Below are positions 45,333 to 52,614 of a DNA stretch of 54,481 nt, piece by piece. The stretch spans positions 1 through 54,481 of the forward strand of contig JADZCN010000170.1 of assembly GCA_020851565.1 (NCBI GenBank). Reading direction: 5' to 3'. A program made the translations under genes and the position numbers. Each line of letters begins with the position of its first letter. Within the stretch, counting starts at the first letter, position 1. This stretch comes from Acidobacteriota bacterium. GTDB lineage: Bacteria; Acidobacteriota; Vicinamibacteria; Vicinamibacterales; UBA2999. The notes under the pieces were generated by a model. That model was not told where the DNA came from and searched no databases. It saw only the letters and a list, made by a program, of their open reading frames with translations.

Positions 45333-47531
45333 ATGACCAACTCCACCCGCAGCAAGGGCGGCGTTTCCCTGGAGGTGCGCGCAACCATCACTGACAAGCC
45401 GGAGGACTTCCCCGCCGTCGCCGCCTACGCATTCAGCAAGGGCGGCGCGCTGCTGGACCGCCAGACGCTCAACAAGGACGGGCACGCGAAGCTGTCGATT
45501 CCTTCCATTGACGAGCCCCAGGCCGTCCGCGTGGTGCTCGGTCCCGACATCGACGACCAGGAGGTGAACGCGGGCGAGGTGCTGCGCCGCGGCGGCGTCG
45601 AGCGTCATGTTGCCATCCGGCCCAAGGCCGAGCTGCCCGGTCCACTCGAGTTCGACGTGCGCCCGGACATCTGGCGATGCTGGATCGGCCGGTTGTGCGT
45701 CGTGAAAGGCACACTGCTCAAGCGGATCGTCTCGGGCGGCGTGACGCTGCAGCTGCCGATTTGCGGTGCGACCGTGGACATCTATGAGGTCGATCCGTGG
45801 CCGCTCATCATCGCGCGGCTGCCGGACCTCGAGCTCGACCGACTCCGTGACATCATCGATGGGCCATGGCCGCCCATCCGGTGGCCTTTCCCTCCACCGC
45901 CCCCGGACCCGTTCCAGCTCGGCGACCTCGTGGTCGACCCGCTTGGCCCGCGCGGGCTCAATCCGCAGCCGCTGCCTCCGAAGCTGCGTCCCGGAGCGAT
46001 CCGCGGCTTCGATCCGCAGCCCGATCCGCCGGCGGTGATGCGGCGGGTGTCGTCGCTGCCGGCCGACCTTGCGCTGGCCGCGCGCGCCGCCCGCCCGGTC
46101 TTCGAGCGCGCGGTCGTGGCGAACCTGGACGTGCTGCGGCCCATCCTCTGCTGGCTGTTTCCACTGCGCGTGACCCGGACACGCATTGCCACGGTGACGA
46201 CCGACGAGTGCGGGCACTTCTTCGCGATCGCCTGGCGGTCGTGCATCTCCGCCGATCAGCCCGACCTCTACTTCGTCGCCCGACAGCGGTTCTGGCCGGG
46301 CTTCTGGGTGACGATCTATGCGCCCACGCCCGTGGCGTGCCACACCTGGTGGAACTACGCGTGCGGCACGGAGGTCACGCTGGTCACGAGCCACGTGCTC
46401 GCGCGCGCCTGCCCGCCCTGTCCACCCGTGGTGGCACCCAACAACTGGGTGCTCTTCATGGCGATTGGCAACACCTCGGTCTGGCGCATCCACGGCGCGA
46501 ACACCACCACGCGAGTCGGGGCGGCCGGCCACGATCCCGCGAAGTTCGGCCTGCTGGACGATGAGGCGCCGTGGGCCGCGACCTTGCGTCCGCGCCTCGA
46601 GTTCGACAACTCGCTGCGCGACACGCTCGGCGTGAAGTACTACCGCGTGTCGTACAAGCGGCCGGCGGAGTCCGACCTGGAGTGGCGCCCGAGCACGGAG
46701 GCGGTGAACCGGCACTACACGCACGAAGTGGCCGGTGACCTCATCCTCGAGCAGTATCCACTCGGGCCGTTCACCGTGGGCGGCACACCGCACCTCTACG
46801 AGATCCCGCCTGCGCTGCCGCCGACAGGGCAGTGGTCCATCCCGAACGCGGTGCTGGACACGCAGAGCGCCGTCATCCCGACGACGGCCGTGGCTCCCGG
46901 CGTGGGCTTCGACGATGGCGGCACGCCCCTCGGGCCCGACCAGGGCGGCCTCTGGCAGATCAAGGTCGAGCTCTTCACCGCGGCCGGCGCCATGGTGGAT
47001 CCGGAGGCGCTCGGCATCACGTGGCGCGTGCCGGAGAGCGCGGATCTCTCCGGGACCATCCAGACCGAGGACGCGTCGGTGCTGGGGCTGGTGGACGCCG
47101 TCAAGAACTGCATGACCCTGACGGTGCGCGTGGACAACAACCCGTGCTTTGCCTCCATCGGCGCGCCCACGCTCGATGGCAGTGCCGCCGCTGACGAGTG
47201 TGGAGTGATGAACTACAGCTCGACGGCCTCGACCGTGGCGATGCCGTTCCTGGCCCTCCAGAGGAACCGCTTCGCAACGTTCGACTTCTACGTCCAGCGA
47301 GGTGCGGTGTCGCCGCCCGAGGTGGACGTCCCGGGTGTTGCCGCCGCGAGCGCGGCCACCATGCCCGCGGCGCCGACCGAGTCGGTTGCGAATCTGCTGG
47401 ATGCCTGCACGACGGCGGGCTTCGCGGAGCACCTGCGCGTCTGGCACATGGGCACCGACGGCTGGTCACGGCAGAACCAGTACGACCGCTTCGACGTGCG
47501 GGCGTTCGTGCTGGCGCCCACGACGCCGTAG
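45333..47531 (+). CDS. Large unknown protein with proline-rich NPQPLPP/DPQPDPP linker
   Basis: 732 aa from the ATG at 45333 (GGAGG upstream). I do not recognise the family. No signal peptide or membrane segment is evident. Residues ~1-100 look like a beta-sandwich (RATITDKPEDFPAVAAYAFSKGG). Two segments resemble transthyretin or carboxypeptidase-regulatory-like repeats (around 115-165 and 270-330, with several Cys and Trp in the second: ACHTWWNYACGTEV). A proline-rich linker at about 175-233 contains PPPPPD, LNPQPLPP and FDPQPDPP. The second half (about 370-732) is acidic, aromatic and predicted beta-rich. Cysteines are unusually frequent for a protein without an export signal. It may be a structural or secreted-by-other-route protein; that is speculation. 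Confidence 0.85.
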   Translation: MTNSTRSKGGVSLEVRATITDKPEDFPAVAAYAFSKGGALLDRQTLNKDGHAKLSIPSIDEPQAVRVVLGPDIDDQEVNAGEVLRRGGVERHVAIRPKAELPGPLEFDVRPDIWRCWIGRLCVVKGTLLKRIVSGGVTLQLPICGATVDIYEVDPWPLIIARLPDLELDRLRDIIDGPWPPIRWPFPPPPPDPFQLGDLVVDPLGPRGLNPQPLPPKLRPGAIRGFDPQPDPPAVMRRVSSLPADLALAARAARPVFERAVVANLDVLRPILCWLFPLRVTRTRIATVTTDECGHFFAIAWRSCISADQPDLYFVARQRFWPGFWVTIYAPTPVACHTWWNYACGTEVTLVTSHVLARACPPCPPVVAPNNWVLFMAIGNTSVWRIHGANTTTRVGAAGHDPAKFGLLDDEAPWAATLRPRLEFDNSLRDTLGVKYYRVSYKRPAESDLEWRPSTEAVNRHYTHEVAGDLILEQYPLGPFTVGGTPHLYEIPPALPPTGQWSIPNAVLDTQSAVIPTTAVAPGVGFDDGGTPLGPDQGGLWQIKVELFTAAGAMVDPEALGITWRVPESADLSGTIQTEDASVLGLVDAVKNCMTLTVRVDNNPCFASIGAPTLDGSAAADECGVMNYSSTASTVAMPFLALQRNRFATFDFYVQRGAVSPPEVDVPGVAAASAATMPAAPTESVANLLDACTTAGFAEHLRVWHMGTDGWSRQNQYDRFDVRAFVLAPTTP

Positions 47532-47627
47532 GCGCGGCCTCTGCCTGTCCACGGGAGTGCGAAGGACACGAGGCGCATAGCGCGTGCGCTTCGTGCCCTT
47601 CGTGTTCCCTGGACAGGCGCCTGCCGC

Positions 47628-47639
47628 TAGAATCGAGCG
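47628..47639 (+). promoter_or_regulatory. Leaderless-type -10 of the ring-cleaving dioxygenase gene
   Basis: TAGAAT at 47628-47633, then 6 nt, then the ATG at 47640. No Shine-Dalgarno. Confidence 0.6.
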
Positions 47640-48587
47640 ATGGCACACACGATCCTCGGGCTGCACCACGTCACGGCCACGGTCGACGATGCCCAGGCGG
47701 ATCTCGATTTCTGCCTGAACCTGCTCGGCATGCGGCTGGTCAAGAAGACGGTCAACTTCGACAACCACAACGTCTACCACTTCTATTACGGCACCGAGCG
47801 GGGCGCTCCGGGCACCATCTGGACGACGTTTCCCTACAAGGGTTACGGTGTGCGCGTCGGCACCAAGGGCGCCGGCCAGGTGGTGACGACGTCGTTCTCG
47901 GTGCCGGCCGCATCGATGGACGCGTGGCGTGCTCGGCTGCGGGAGGCCGGCGCCAGGCACATCGAGGAGATCGGCGCGCGCTTCGGGGAGGACGTGGTTC
48001 GTTTCGACGACCCATCGGGGTTGTGGTTCGAACTCGTCGGGAGCGATCGCGACACGCGGGCGCCATGGAGCGGCCACGGCGTCGGTGCCGAGGCGGCGAT
48101 TCGCGGTCTCCACAGCGTGACGCTGCTCGTGCGGCGTTCGGCGCCGACCGTCGAGTTCATGACGAGCGTGCTCGGCTACGAGGAAGCCGCCATCTCGGCC
48201 AACCGGACGCGCCTGACGGCGGGCGGCGACACGCCGGGCCACGTCGTGGACGTCGTGGAGGATCGCGAGGCCATTCCGGCGATCAACGGCCTCGGCACCG
48301 TCCATCACGTTGCGATGGCCATCGGTAGCAACGAGGAGCAGCTCCGCCTGCGCGAGGAGCTCGTGTCGCTGGGCATCGGCGTCACCGAGGTGCGCGACCG
48401 CTGCTATTTCCAGTCCATCTACTTCCGGGAGCCCGGCGGCGTGCTCTTCGAGGTGGCAACCATCCAGCCGGGGTTCACGGTGGACGAGGACCTCGCCTCG
48501 CTCGGGCGAGGGCTGAAGCTGCCGCCGTGGGAGGAGCCGCATCGCGCGTCGATCGAGGCCAACCTCGTCCCGGTGGAATACCGCTGA
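47640..48587 (+). CDS. mhqO: Ring-cleaving dioxygenase of the VOC superfamily (MhqO-like)
   Basis: 315 aa. Two vicinal-oxygen-chelate modules: the first with LHHVTATVDDAQADLDFCLNLLGMRLVKKTVNFD from residue 8 (metal His), the second with LHSVTLLVRRSAPTVEFMTSVLGY near 159 and HHVAMAIGSNEEQL near 221, and FREPGGVLFEVATIQPGF near 262 (metal Glu). These match the MhqO/LinE-type hydroquinone dioxygenases, which open quinol rings using Fe(II). The gene is followed by an MhqD-like esterase with the stop and start sharing one base (TGATG). The pair mirrors the mhqNOP and mhqED quinone-stress genes of Bacillus, but no MhqR or azoreductase is seen here. Confidence 0.9.
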   Translation: MAHTILGLHHVTATVDDAQADLDFCLNLLGMRLVKKTVNFDNHNVYHFYYGTERGAPGTIWTTFPYKGYGVRVGTKGAGQVVTTSFSVPAASMDAWRARLREAGARHIEEIGARFGEDVVRFDDPSGLWFELVGSDRDTRAPWSGHGVGAEAAIRGLHSVTLLVRRSAPTVEFMTSVLGYEEAAISANRTRLTAGGDTPGHVVDVVEDREAIPAINGLGTVHHVAMAIGSNEEQLRLREELVSLGIGVTEVRDRCYFQSIYFREPGGVLFEVATIQPGFTVDEDLASLGRGLKLPPWEEPHRASIEANLVPVEYR

Positions 48588-49222
48588 TGGCGCCGCACGA
48601 GGGACAGCCCGTGCTGGAGGTCGGGAAGCCACTGGGCGAGGCGCCCGTCGCCGTGATCATGGTCCACGGCCGCAATGCGGGCCCGGAGAACATCCTGGAC
48701 CTGGTGCTGAGGCTTGCGCGGTCGGAGGTGACGTACCTGGCGCCGGCAGCCGCCAATCGCTCGTGGTATCCGTACAGCTTCATGGCGGAGATCGCGAGCA
48801 ACGAGCCCGGGATCTCGTCGGGCATCGCGGTGCTGGCGTCGCTCGTCGCGCGCGTCGAAGCCGCGGGCATCCCGCGCGACCACGTCGTGGTCCTCGGCTT
48901 CTCGCAGGGCGCGTGCCTTGCGACCGAGTTCGCCGTGCGGCGCGCCTCGCGCTTCGGCGGTGTGGTGGCGTTCAGCGGCGGCGCCATCGGACCACCCGGC
49001 ACGACACGGGACGAGTCGGGGCGCTTCGACGGGACGCCCGTCTTCTTCGGGTGCAGCGACGTGGACAGCCACGTCCCGGCGTCGCGCGTGATCGAGAGCG
49101 CGGAGCTGTGCGCGCGCATGGGCGCATCGGTCACGAAGCGCATCTACCCGGGCATGGGGCACCTGGTCAACGACGACGAGATCGCGTGGGCGCAGGGGTT
49201 GATCGATTCACTGGGGTCTTGA
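48587..49222 (+). CDS. mhqD: Alpha/beta hydrolase, phospholipase/carboxylesterase family (MhqD-like)
   Basis: 211 aa from the ATG at 48587. The serine hydrolase motifs are VIMVHGRNAGPENILDLV near 23-40 (oxyanion region), GFSQGACLATEF near 104-115 (nucleophile Ser), DVDSHVPASRV near 163 (Asp) and YPGMGHLVNDDE near 189-200 (His). This is the size and order of the bacterial carboxylesterase/phospholipase group that accompanies hydroquinone dioxygenases. It probably hydrolyses an ester or lactone intermediate. The start overlaps the dioxygenase stop, and its own stop codon lies inside a GGTCTTGA repeat array. Confidence 0.88.
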   Translation: MAPHEGQPVLEVGKPLGEAPVAVIMVHGRNAGPENILDLVLRLARSEVTYLAPAAANRSWYPYSFMAEIASNEPGISSGIAVLASLVARVEAAGIPRDHVVVLGFSQGACLATEFAVRRASRFGGVVAFSGGAIGPPGTTRDESGRFDGTPVFFGCSDVDSHVPASRVIESAELCARMGASVTKRIYPGMGHLVNDDEIAWAQGLIDSLGS

Positions 49223-49271
49223 GGTCTTGAGGTCCTGAGGTCTTGAGGTCCTGAGGTCTTGAGGTCTTGAG
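49213..49271. repeat. Short tandem repeat GGTCTTGA/GGTCCTGA
   Basis: About six to seven copies of an 8-9 bp unit, G-rich on the plus strand. The first copy supplies the stop codon of the esterase gene. It matches the array at 35177-35219. Confidence 0.85.
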
Positions 49272-49298
49272 GGCAGCCGCCGGGAGGGCCAGATAGGC

Positions 49299-49310
49299 TA
49301 TCGTCTGCGC
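49299..49310 (+). promoter_or_regulatory. Leaderless-type -10 of the DUF4440 gene
   Basis: TATCGT at 49299-49304, then 6 nt, then the ATG at 49311. Confidence 0.55.
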
Positions 49311-49832
49311 ATGTCGCTGCCGCGCCAAATCGCCCGACTCTCGCAGACGATGCGAGCGGTGGGACTGGTCACCTTTGCCATTGCATCGGGTGCGGGCCTC
49401 GTCCACGGCCAGGCCGCGACCGACGAGCAGCAGATTCGCGCGCGCCGCGAGTCGTCCAACGCGGCAATCGCGCGGCACGACACGGCCGGGATTGGCGCCA
49501 TCCTCTCGCCGAACGTCATCGTCGTCACGTCGAACTCCATCCACCGCGAGTCGCGCGAGGCGAACATTGCGAGCTTCGCGGACCAGTTCCGCACGAGGCC
49601 GGACGTCGTCTACCGGCGCACGCCGGGAGAGGTCCGGGTCTTCATGCCGTGGTTGATGGCGTCGGAATCAGGCCGTTGGACGGGGTCGTGGACCGATCCG
49701 GACGGCAAGATCGAGCTGACGGGGAGCTACTTCGCCAAGTGGCGGAAGATCGGCGGCGAGTGGCTCGTGGAGAGCGAGACCTACGTGCCGGAGACGTGCA
49801 CCGGAGGCGCCTATTGCGCGCGCGTGCCCTGA
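49311..49832 (+). CDS. Secreted SnoaL/DUF4440-like (NTF2-fold) protein
   Basis: 173 aa. A signal peptide spans about residues 14-34 (an ATG at residue 14 is an alternative start). The mature part follows the NTF2-like cone fold: EQQIRARRESSNAAIARHDTAGIGAILSPNVIVVTSN near 39-75, then the YRRTPGEVRVF and SGRWTGSWTDPDGKIELTGSYFAKWRKIGGEWLVESETYVP strands. Many members bind small molecules or are steroid-isomerase-like, and the role here is unknown. Two cysteines at the very C terminus may form a disulfide. It is convergent with coxG. Confidence 0.85.
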   Translation: MSLPRQIARLSQTMRAVGLVTFAIASGAGLVHGQAATDEQQIRARRESSNAAIARHDTAGIGAILSPNVIVVTSNSIHRESREANIASFADQFRTRPDVVYRRTPGEVRVFMPWLMASESGRWTGSWTDPDGKIELTGSYFAKWRKIGGEWLVESETYVPETCTGGAYCARVP

Positions 49833-49864
49833 GCACCCGTGCACCCTTGCACCCCTGCACCCCG
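49833..49864. repeat. Short tandem repeat GCACCC between convergent genes
   Basis: About four copies of a 8-bp unit (GCACCCGT, GCACCCTT, GCACCCCT), C-rich on the plus strand, filling the gap between the two stop codons. It is the reverse-complement relative of the array at 18240-18290. Confidence 0.8.
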
Positions 49865-49865
49865 A

Positions 49866-50297
49866 TCACACCTTCCCCTGCAGGCACGCGAACAGCCGGT
49901 CCAGCATCATCTTCGACACGCTGCCGATGAGCCGCTGGCCCACCCGCGCAATCATGCCGCCGACCTCCGCGGTACCGGACACGTCCACGATGGTGGTGTC
50001 GCCGTCCTCGCGGAGCGCCACGCGCGCGTCGCCGTTCACGAAGCCCGCCTTGCCCTGGCCCTCGATGGCCAGGCGGAACGACTCGGGCTCCACCTTGTCC
50101 AGGATCGAGACCGTGCCGTCGTACGACCCGCTGATCATCGCCACCGAGACGACGACCTTCGCGCGGTAGCGGTCGTCGCCGATGGGTTCGAGCCCCTCGG
50201 AGCCGGGGATGCACGAGGACAGCGCGGCCGGGTCCATGAGCAGTTCCCAGACGCGCGTGCGTGGAGCACTGAACGTGTAGGTGCCTTCGAGGGTCAT
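49866..50297 (-). CDS. coxG: CoxG-like SRPBCC-fold carbon monoxide dehydrogenase subunit G
   Basis: 143 aa. The START/SRPBCC pattern is clear: EGTYTFSAPRTRVWELLMDPAALSSCIPGSEGLEPIGDDRYRA from residue 4, GSYDGTVSILDKVEPESFRLAIEGQGKAGFVNGDARV near 56, DTTIVDVSGTAEVGGMIARVGQRLIGSV near 99 and a final LDRLFACLQ helix. CoxG is thought to help anchor the enzyme to the membrane, and CoxG-like proteins may deliver quinone to it. It is the last gene of the minus-strand cox cluster, overlapping coxE by 4 nt. GATAAT lies 6 nt before its start, so it may also be transcribed separately. Confidence 0.92.
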   Translation of the reverse strand: MTLEGTYTFSAPRTRVWELLMDPAALSSCIPGSEGLEPIGDDRYRAKVVVSVAMISGSYDGTVSILDKVEPESFRLAIEGQGKAGFVNGDARVALREDGDTTIVDVSGTAEVGGMIARVGQRLIGSVSKMMLDRLFACLQGKV

Positions 50298-51487
50298 GAC
50301 GGCATTATCGCCGCTCGCGCCGCCACCGCCTGCCGGCGCGGCGCGCGGCGGGGCGGAAGTCGGTTGAGGTGGGAGGCGAGATCCTCCAGGTTCCGGAGCG
50401 TGCGCACGGGCAGGAAGTCGTCCACGTAGGGGAGCGCCGCCACGAGGCCGCGTGTGAGCGGTCGATAGTCCGCCGTTCCCAGGAGCGGGCTCAGCCAGAT
50501 GAGCCGATGGCAGCTGCGCTGCAGCCGAGCGACCTGTTGCGCCAGCTCCTGCGGGTCGCCGCGGTCCCAGCCGTCCGACACCATCAGCACCACGGCGCCA
50601 CGGCCGAGCACGTAGCGCGCCCAGCGGACGTGGAAGGTTCGTAGCGCGTCCCCGATGCGTGTGCCCCCGGACCAGTCCGGCACCCGACGTGCCGCTGCCG
50701 TCACCGCATCGTCGATGCGGCGGGTGCGGAGATCCAGGGTGATGCGCGTGAGGCGCGTGGAGAACACGAAGGCCTCGACCTTGTGGTTGGCGCGCGTGAG
50801 GACGTGCGCGAAGTGGAGCAGCATGCGCGAGTAGCGCTCCATGGACCCGCTGACGTCCGCGAAGAGGACAATGGGGCGGCGGCGGGTGGTGCGTGCGCGC
50901 GTGGGCAGCGTGACCATCTCGCCGGTGGTGAGGCTCTGGCGCCAGGCGCGCCTCAGATCGATGCGCGGGCCCGCGCCGGCCGCCCACCGGCGCGTGCGCT
51001 TCTCGCCCGGATCCCACGTGAGCGACTCGAGGACCGCGCGCGCCTGGGCGAGCTCGGCGGGTGTCATGTCGGCGAGGTCCCGGTCGCGGAGCGCCTCCAC
51101 GGCGCTCCAGGTCTGCACCTCGCCCTCGGGCAGCGGGCGCTCGGAGTCATCAGCGTCCGCGGCGCCGGCCGCCTCGTCCAGCTCGGGCAGCACGGTTTCG
51201 ATCTGGATGGAGATGCCGGTGCGCGGCTCGCCGATGGCGCGCAGGTCGCGCCGTCCCCATCGCTCGCCGTGGTCCTGCCAGAAGGCGTCGAAGGCGGCGT
51301 CGAAGACGGGCAGCTCGTCGCGGCGGCGGACCCACAACGCGCGCAGCGCGTACCGCACGTCGTCGCGCCGCGCGAGCCCTACGAGCAGCAGCGCCTCCAC
51401 GGCGTCGGTCATGTGCGCGCCGGAGATGTCGAGGCCAAGCGAGCGGAGCAGGCGGCCGAAGACGAGGAGGTTGGCGGTCAGGGGCAT
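50294..51487 (-). CDS. coxE: CoxE-like von Willebrand factor A-domain protein
   Basis: 397 aa. The N-terminal ~190 residues are helical, with a conserved LLVFGRLLRSLGLDISGAHMTDAVEAL opening and a GERWGRRDLR stretch. A VWA domain follows from about 204, with the MIDAS motif DVSGSM near 210-215, the Thr in SGGTRIG near 287 and Asp in VSDGWDRGD near 320. CoxE and the MoxR-type CoxD assemble the sulfido-molybdenum-copper site in CO dehydrogenases and mature related molybdenum hydroxylases. It is separated from coxD by two unrelated genes and a tandem repeat, which is unusual. Confidence 0.9.
   Translation of the reverse strand: MPLTANLLVFGRLLRSLGLDISGAHMTDAVEALLLVGLARRDDVRYALRALWVRRRDELPVFDAAFDAFWQDHGERWGRRDLRAIGEPRTGISIQIETVLPELDEAAGAADADDSERPLPEGEVQTWSAVEALRDRDLADMTPAELAQARAVLESLTWDPGEKRTRRWAAGAGPRIDLRRAWRQSLTTGEMVTLPTRARTTRRRPIVLFADVSGSMERYSRMLLHFAHVLTRANHKVEAFVFSTRLTRITLDLRTRRIDDAVTAAARRVPDWSGGTRIGDALRTFHVRWARYVLGRGAVVLMVSDGWDRGDPQELAQQVARLQRSCHRLIWLSPLLGTADYRPLTRGLVAALPYVDDFLPVRTLRNLEDLASHLNRLPPRRAPRRQAVAARAAIMPS
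50298..50309 (-). promoter_or_regulatory. Leaderless-type -10 before coxG
   Basis: Minus strand: GATAAT (50304-50309), then 6 nt, then the ATG at 50297. It lies inside the 3' end of coxE. Confidence 0.45.
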
Positions 51488-51590
51488 CAGCCAGAGATCA
51501 GGGATCAGGGGTCAGGGGTCAGGGATCAGGGTCTGGGATCAGGGATCAGGGTCAGGGGTCTGGGGCAGGGGTCGGGGATCGGGAGTCGGT
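51488..51590. repeat. Short tandem repeat GGGATCA/GGGGTCA
   Basis: About twelve copies of a 7-bp unit (GGGATCA, GGGGTCA, GGGTCTG), changing into GGGAGTC at the right end, G-rich on the plus strand. It occupies most of the gap between the coxE start and the 88-aa gene, starting next to the coxE ATG. Confidence 0.85.
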
Positions 51591-51628
51591 CCGTCCGTCG
51601 CTGCTGCTGACGCCGGCCGATCTCGCGC

Positions 51629-51895
51629 TCACGGGCGGTCGAGCGTGTCGATCTCGGGGTACGCCGCCCTCGCGAGCTCGTCTCCGAGGATCACCTGCGC
51701 CAATCGGAGCTGCTGCTCGCGCTCTGACGCGCCGGGATGCCGCCGGCGCACGCCAGCCAACGCGAGCTGGCGCACATTCGCGCTCATCTGCAGCACGAGC
51801 GCAAGCTTCTCGGCGGGCCGCATGCGCCGCCATGCCTCGACCTGCCGCTGCTCGATCTCGGGCGTGGTGTCGAGGGCGAGCGGCTGGGGATCCAC
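51629..51895 (-). CDS. Small conserved-looking hypothetical protein
   Basis: 88 aa from the GTG at 51895, which is preferred over upstream in-frame starts because a perfect TATAAT lies 6 nt before it. The protein is charged and helical: TTPEIEQRQVEAWRRMRPAEKLALVLQMSANVRQLALAGVRRRHP, then SEREQQLRLAQVILGDELARAAYPE. I have a loose memory of this kind of sequence as a small protein found beside nucleotidyltransferase or toxin-like genes, but no such partner is visible. It lies inside the cox cluster on the same strand and has its own leaderless promoter. Confidence 0.75.
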   Translation of the reverse strand: MDPQPLALDTTPEIEQRQVEAWRRMRPAEKLALVLQMSANVRQLALAGVRRRHPGASEREQQLRLAQVILGDELARAAYPEIDTLDRP

Positions 51896-51907
51896 GTCGC
51901 GATTATA
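51896..51907 (-). promoter_or_regulatory. Leaderless promoter with perfect TATAAT
   Basis: Minus strand: CTGACC as a possible -35, 18 nt, TATAAT (51902-51907), then 6 nt, then the GTG at 51895. This is the clearest case of the pattern in the window. Confidence 0.65.
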
Positions 51908-51927
51908 CGGGCGTCGGCCCTCGTCGG

Positions 51928-52584
51928 TCAGAACCGGTACGCCCATCCGACGAGCAGGTTCAAGTTGGGGACCGCCGTGCTCGCGATCGGGTGGGCGTCC
52001 CGCGTCCCGATGAGGTGCAGCACCGCATCCACCTGTATCGCCCCGTGCCCGCCCGTCGGCAGCTCGATACCGGCCGCCAGTGAGGCCCCGGGGCGCCAGA
52101 CGGACTCGTCTCGGAACCCGAGCGCGTAGACGCCGCCCCCGGCGGAGACGTGCGCGCACGCCGGCGCACGACCGAGCCTGAAGCCGGCCAGCGCCACGAG
52201 GTGACGCGCCGACATGTGATCGACGGATTCGTCTGCCGTTACCGTGAGGTCGTCCGGGCTGTACGTCCTCTGCCGGATGTCCCACCGCGCCCGGGCCGCC
52301 TCGATGCGCAGGCGCAGCGGCCCGCTCAACGACAGGTCGGCACGTCCCGCGAACTGGGCGCCACCTCGCACGGCCACCGTGCCGGGCCCGGAGACGTCGA
52401 CGGCCCCGCGTGCCAGCTCGATGTACGGCGACGATCGGCCGAAGGCGACACCGATGCTCGGCGGCTGCGGCGACGCGCAATCAGGCCGCCCTTGCGCCTG
52501 GGCCATGCCCGCAAAGGCGAACGGGATCAGCAGGCAGGCGACGAGGAGTGTGCGAAGTTCGGATCGAGGGAGTGCCGTATACAT
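51928..52584 (-). CDS. Secreted outer-membrane beta-barrel-like protein
   Basis: 218 aa with a signal peptide (about 1-30, ending AGMAQAQG). The rest is Gly-rich alternating strands, and the protein ends in WAYRF: a terminal Phe and alternating hydrophobics are typical of outer-membrane barrels recognised by BamA. Segments such as SPYIELARGAVDVSG, LRLRIEAARARWDIRQRTY and AGGGVYALGFRDESVWRPG fit strands of an eight-stranded porin-like barrel. Two Cys flank the mature N terminus and the middle. No function can be given. The gene interrupts the cox cluster; its upstream 30 bp consist only of the GGGAGTC repeat, so it depends on read-through from coxD or on a promoter inside it. Confidence 0.78.
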   Translation of the reverse strand: MYTALPRSELRTLLVACLLIPFAFAGMAQAQGRPDCASPQPPSIGVAFGRSSPYIELARGAVDVSGPGTVAVRGGAQFAGRADLSLSGPLRLRIEAARARWDIRQRTYSPDDLTVTADESVDHMSARHLVALAGFRLGRAPACAHVSAGGGVYALGFRDESVWRPGASLAAGIELPTGGHGAIQVDAVLHLIGTRDAHPIASTAVPNLNLLVGWAYRF

Positions 52585-52606
52585 TCAGAGTCGGGAGTCG
52601 GGAGTC
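52585..52606. repeat. Short tandem repeat GGGAGTC
   Basis: Three copies of the 7-bp unit, G-rich on the plus strand, filling the gap between the barrel-like gene start and the coxD stop. Same unit as at 22391-22429. Confidence 0.75.
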
Positions 52607-52614
52607 GGATCAGA

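Noticed and set aside
45132..47447. Very long minus-strand reading frame extending the APC transporter to about 1200 aa
   Set aside because: It runs antisense to the well-supported 732-aa gene, has biased composition typical of shadow frames in GC-rich DNA, and the transporter has a normal start at 45131.
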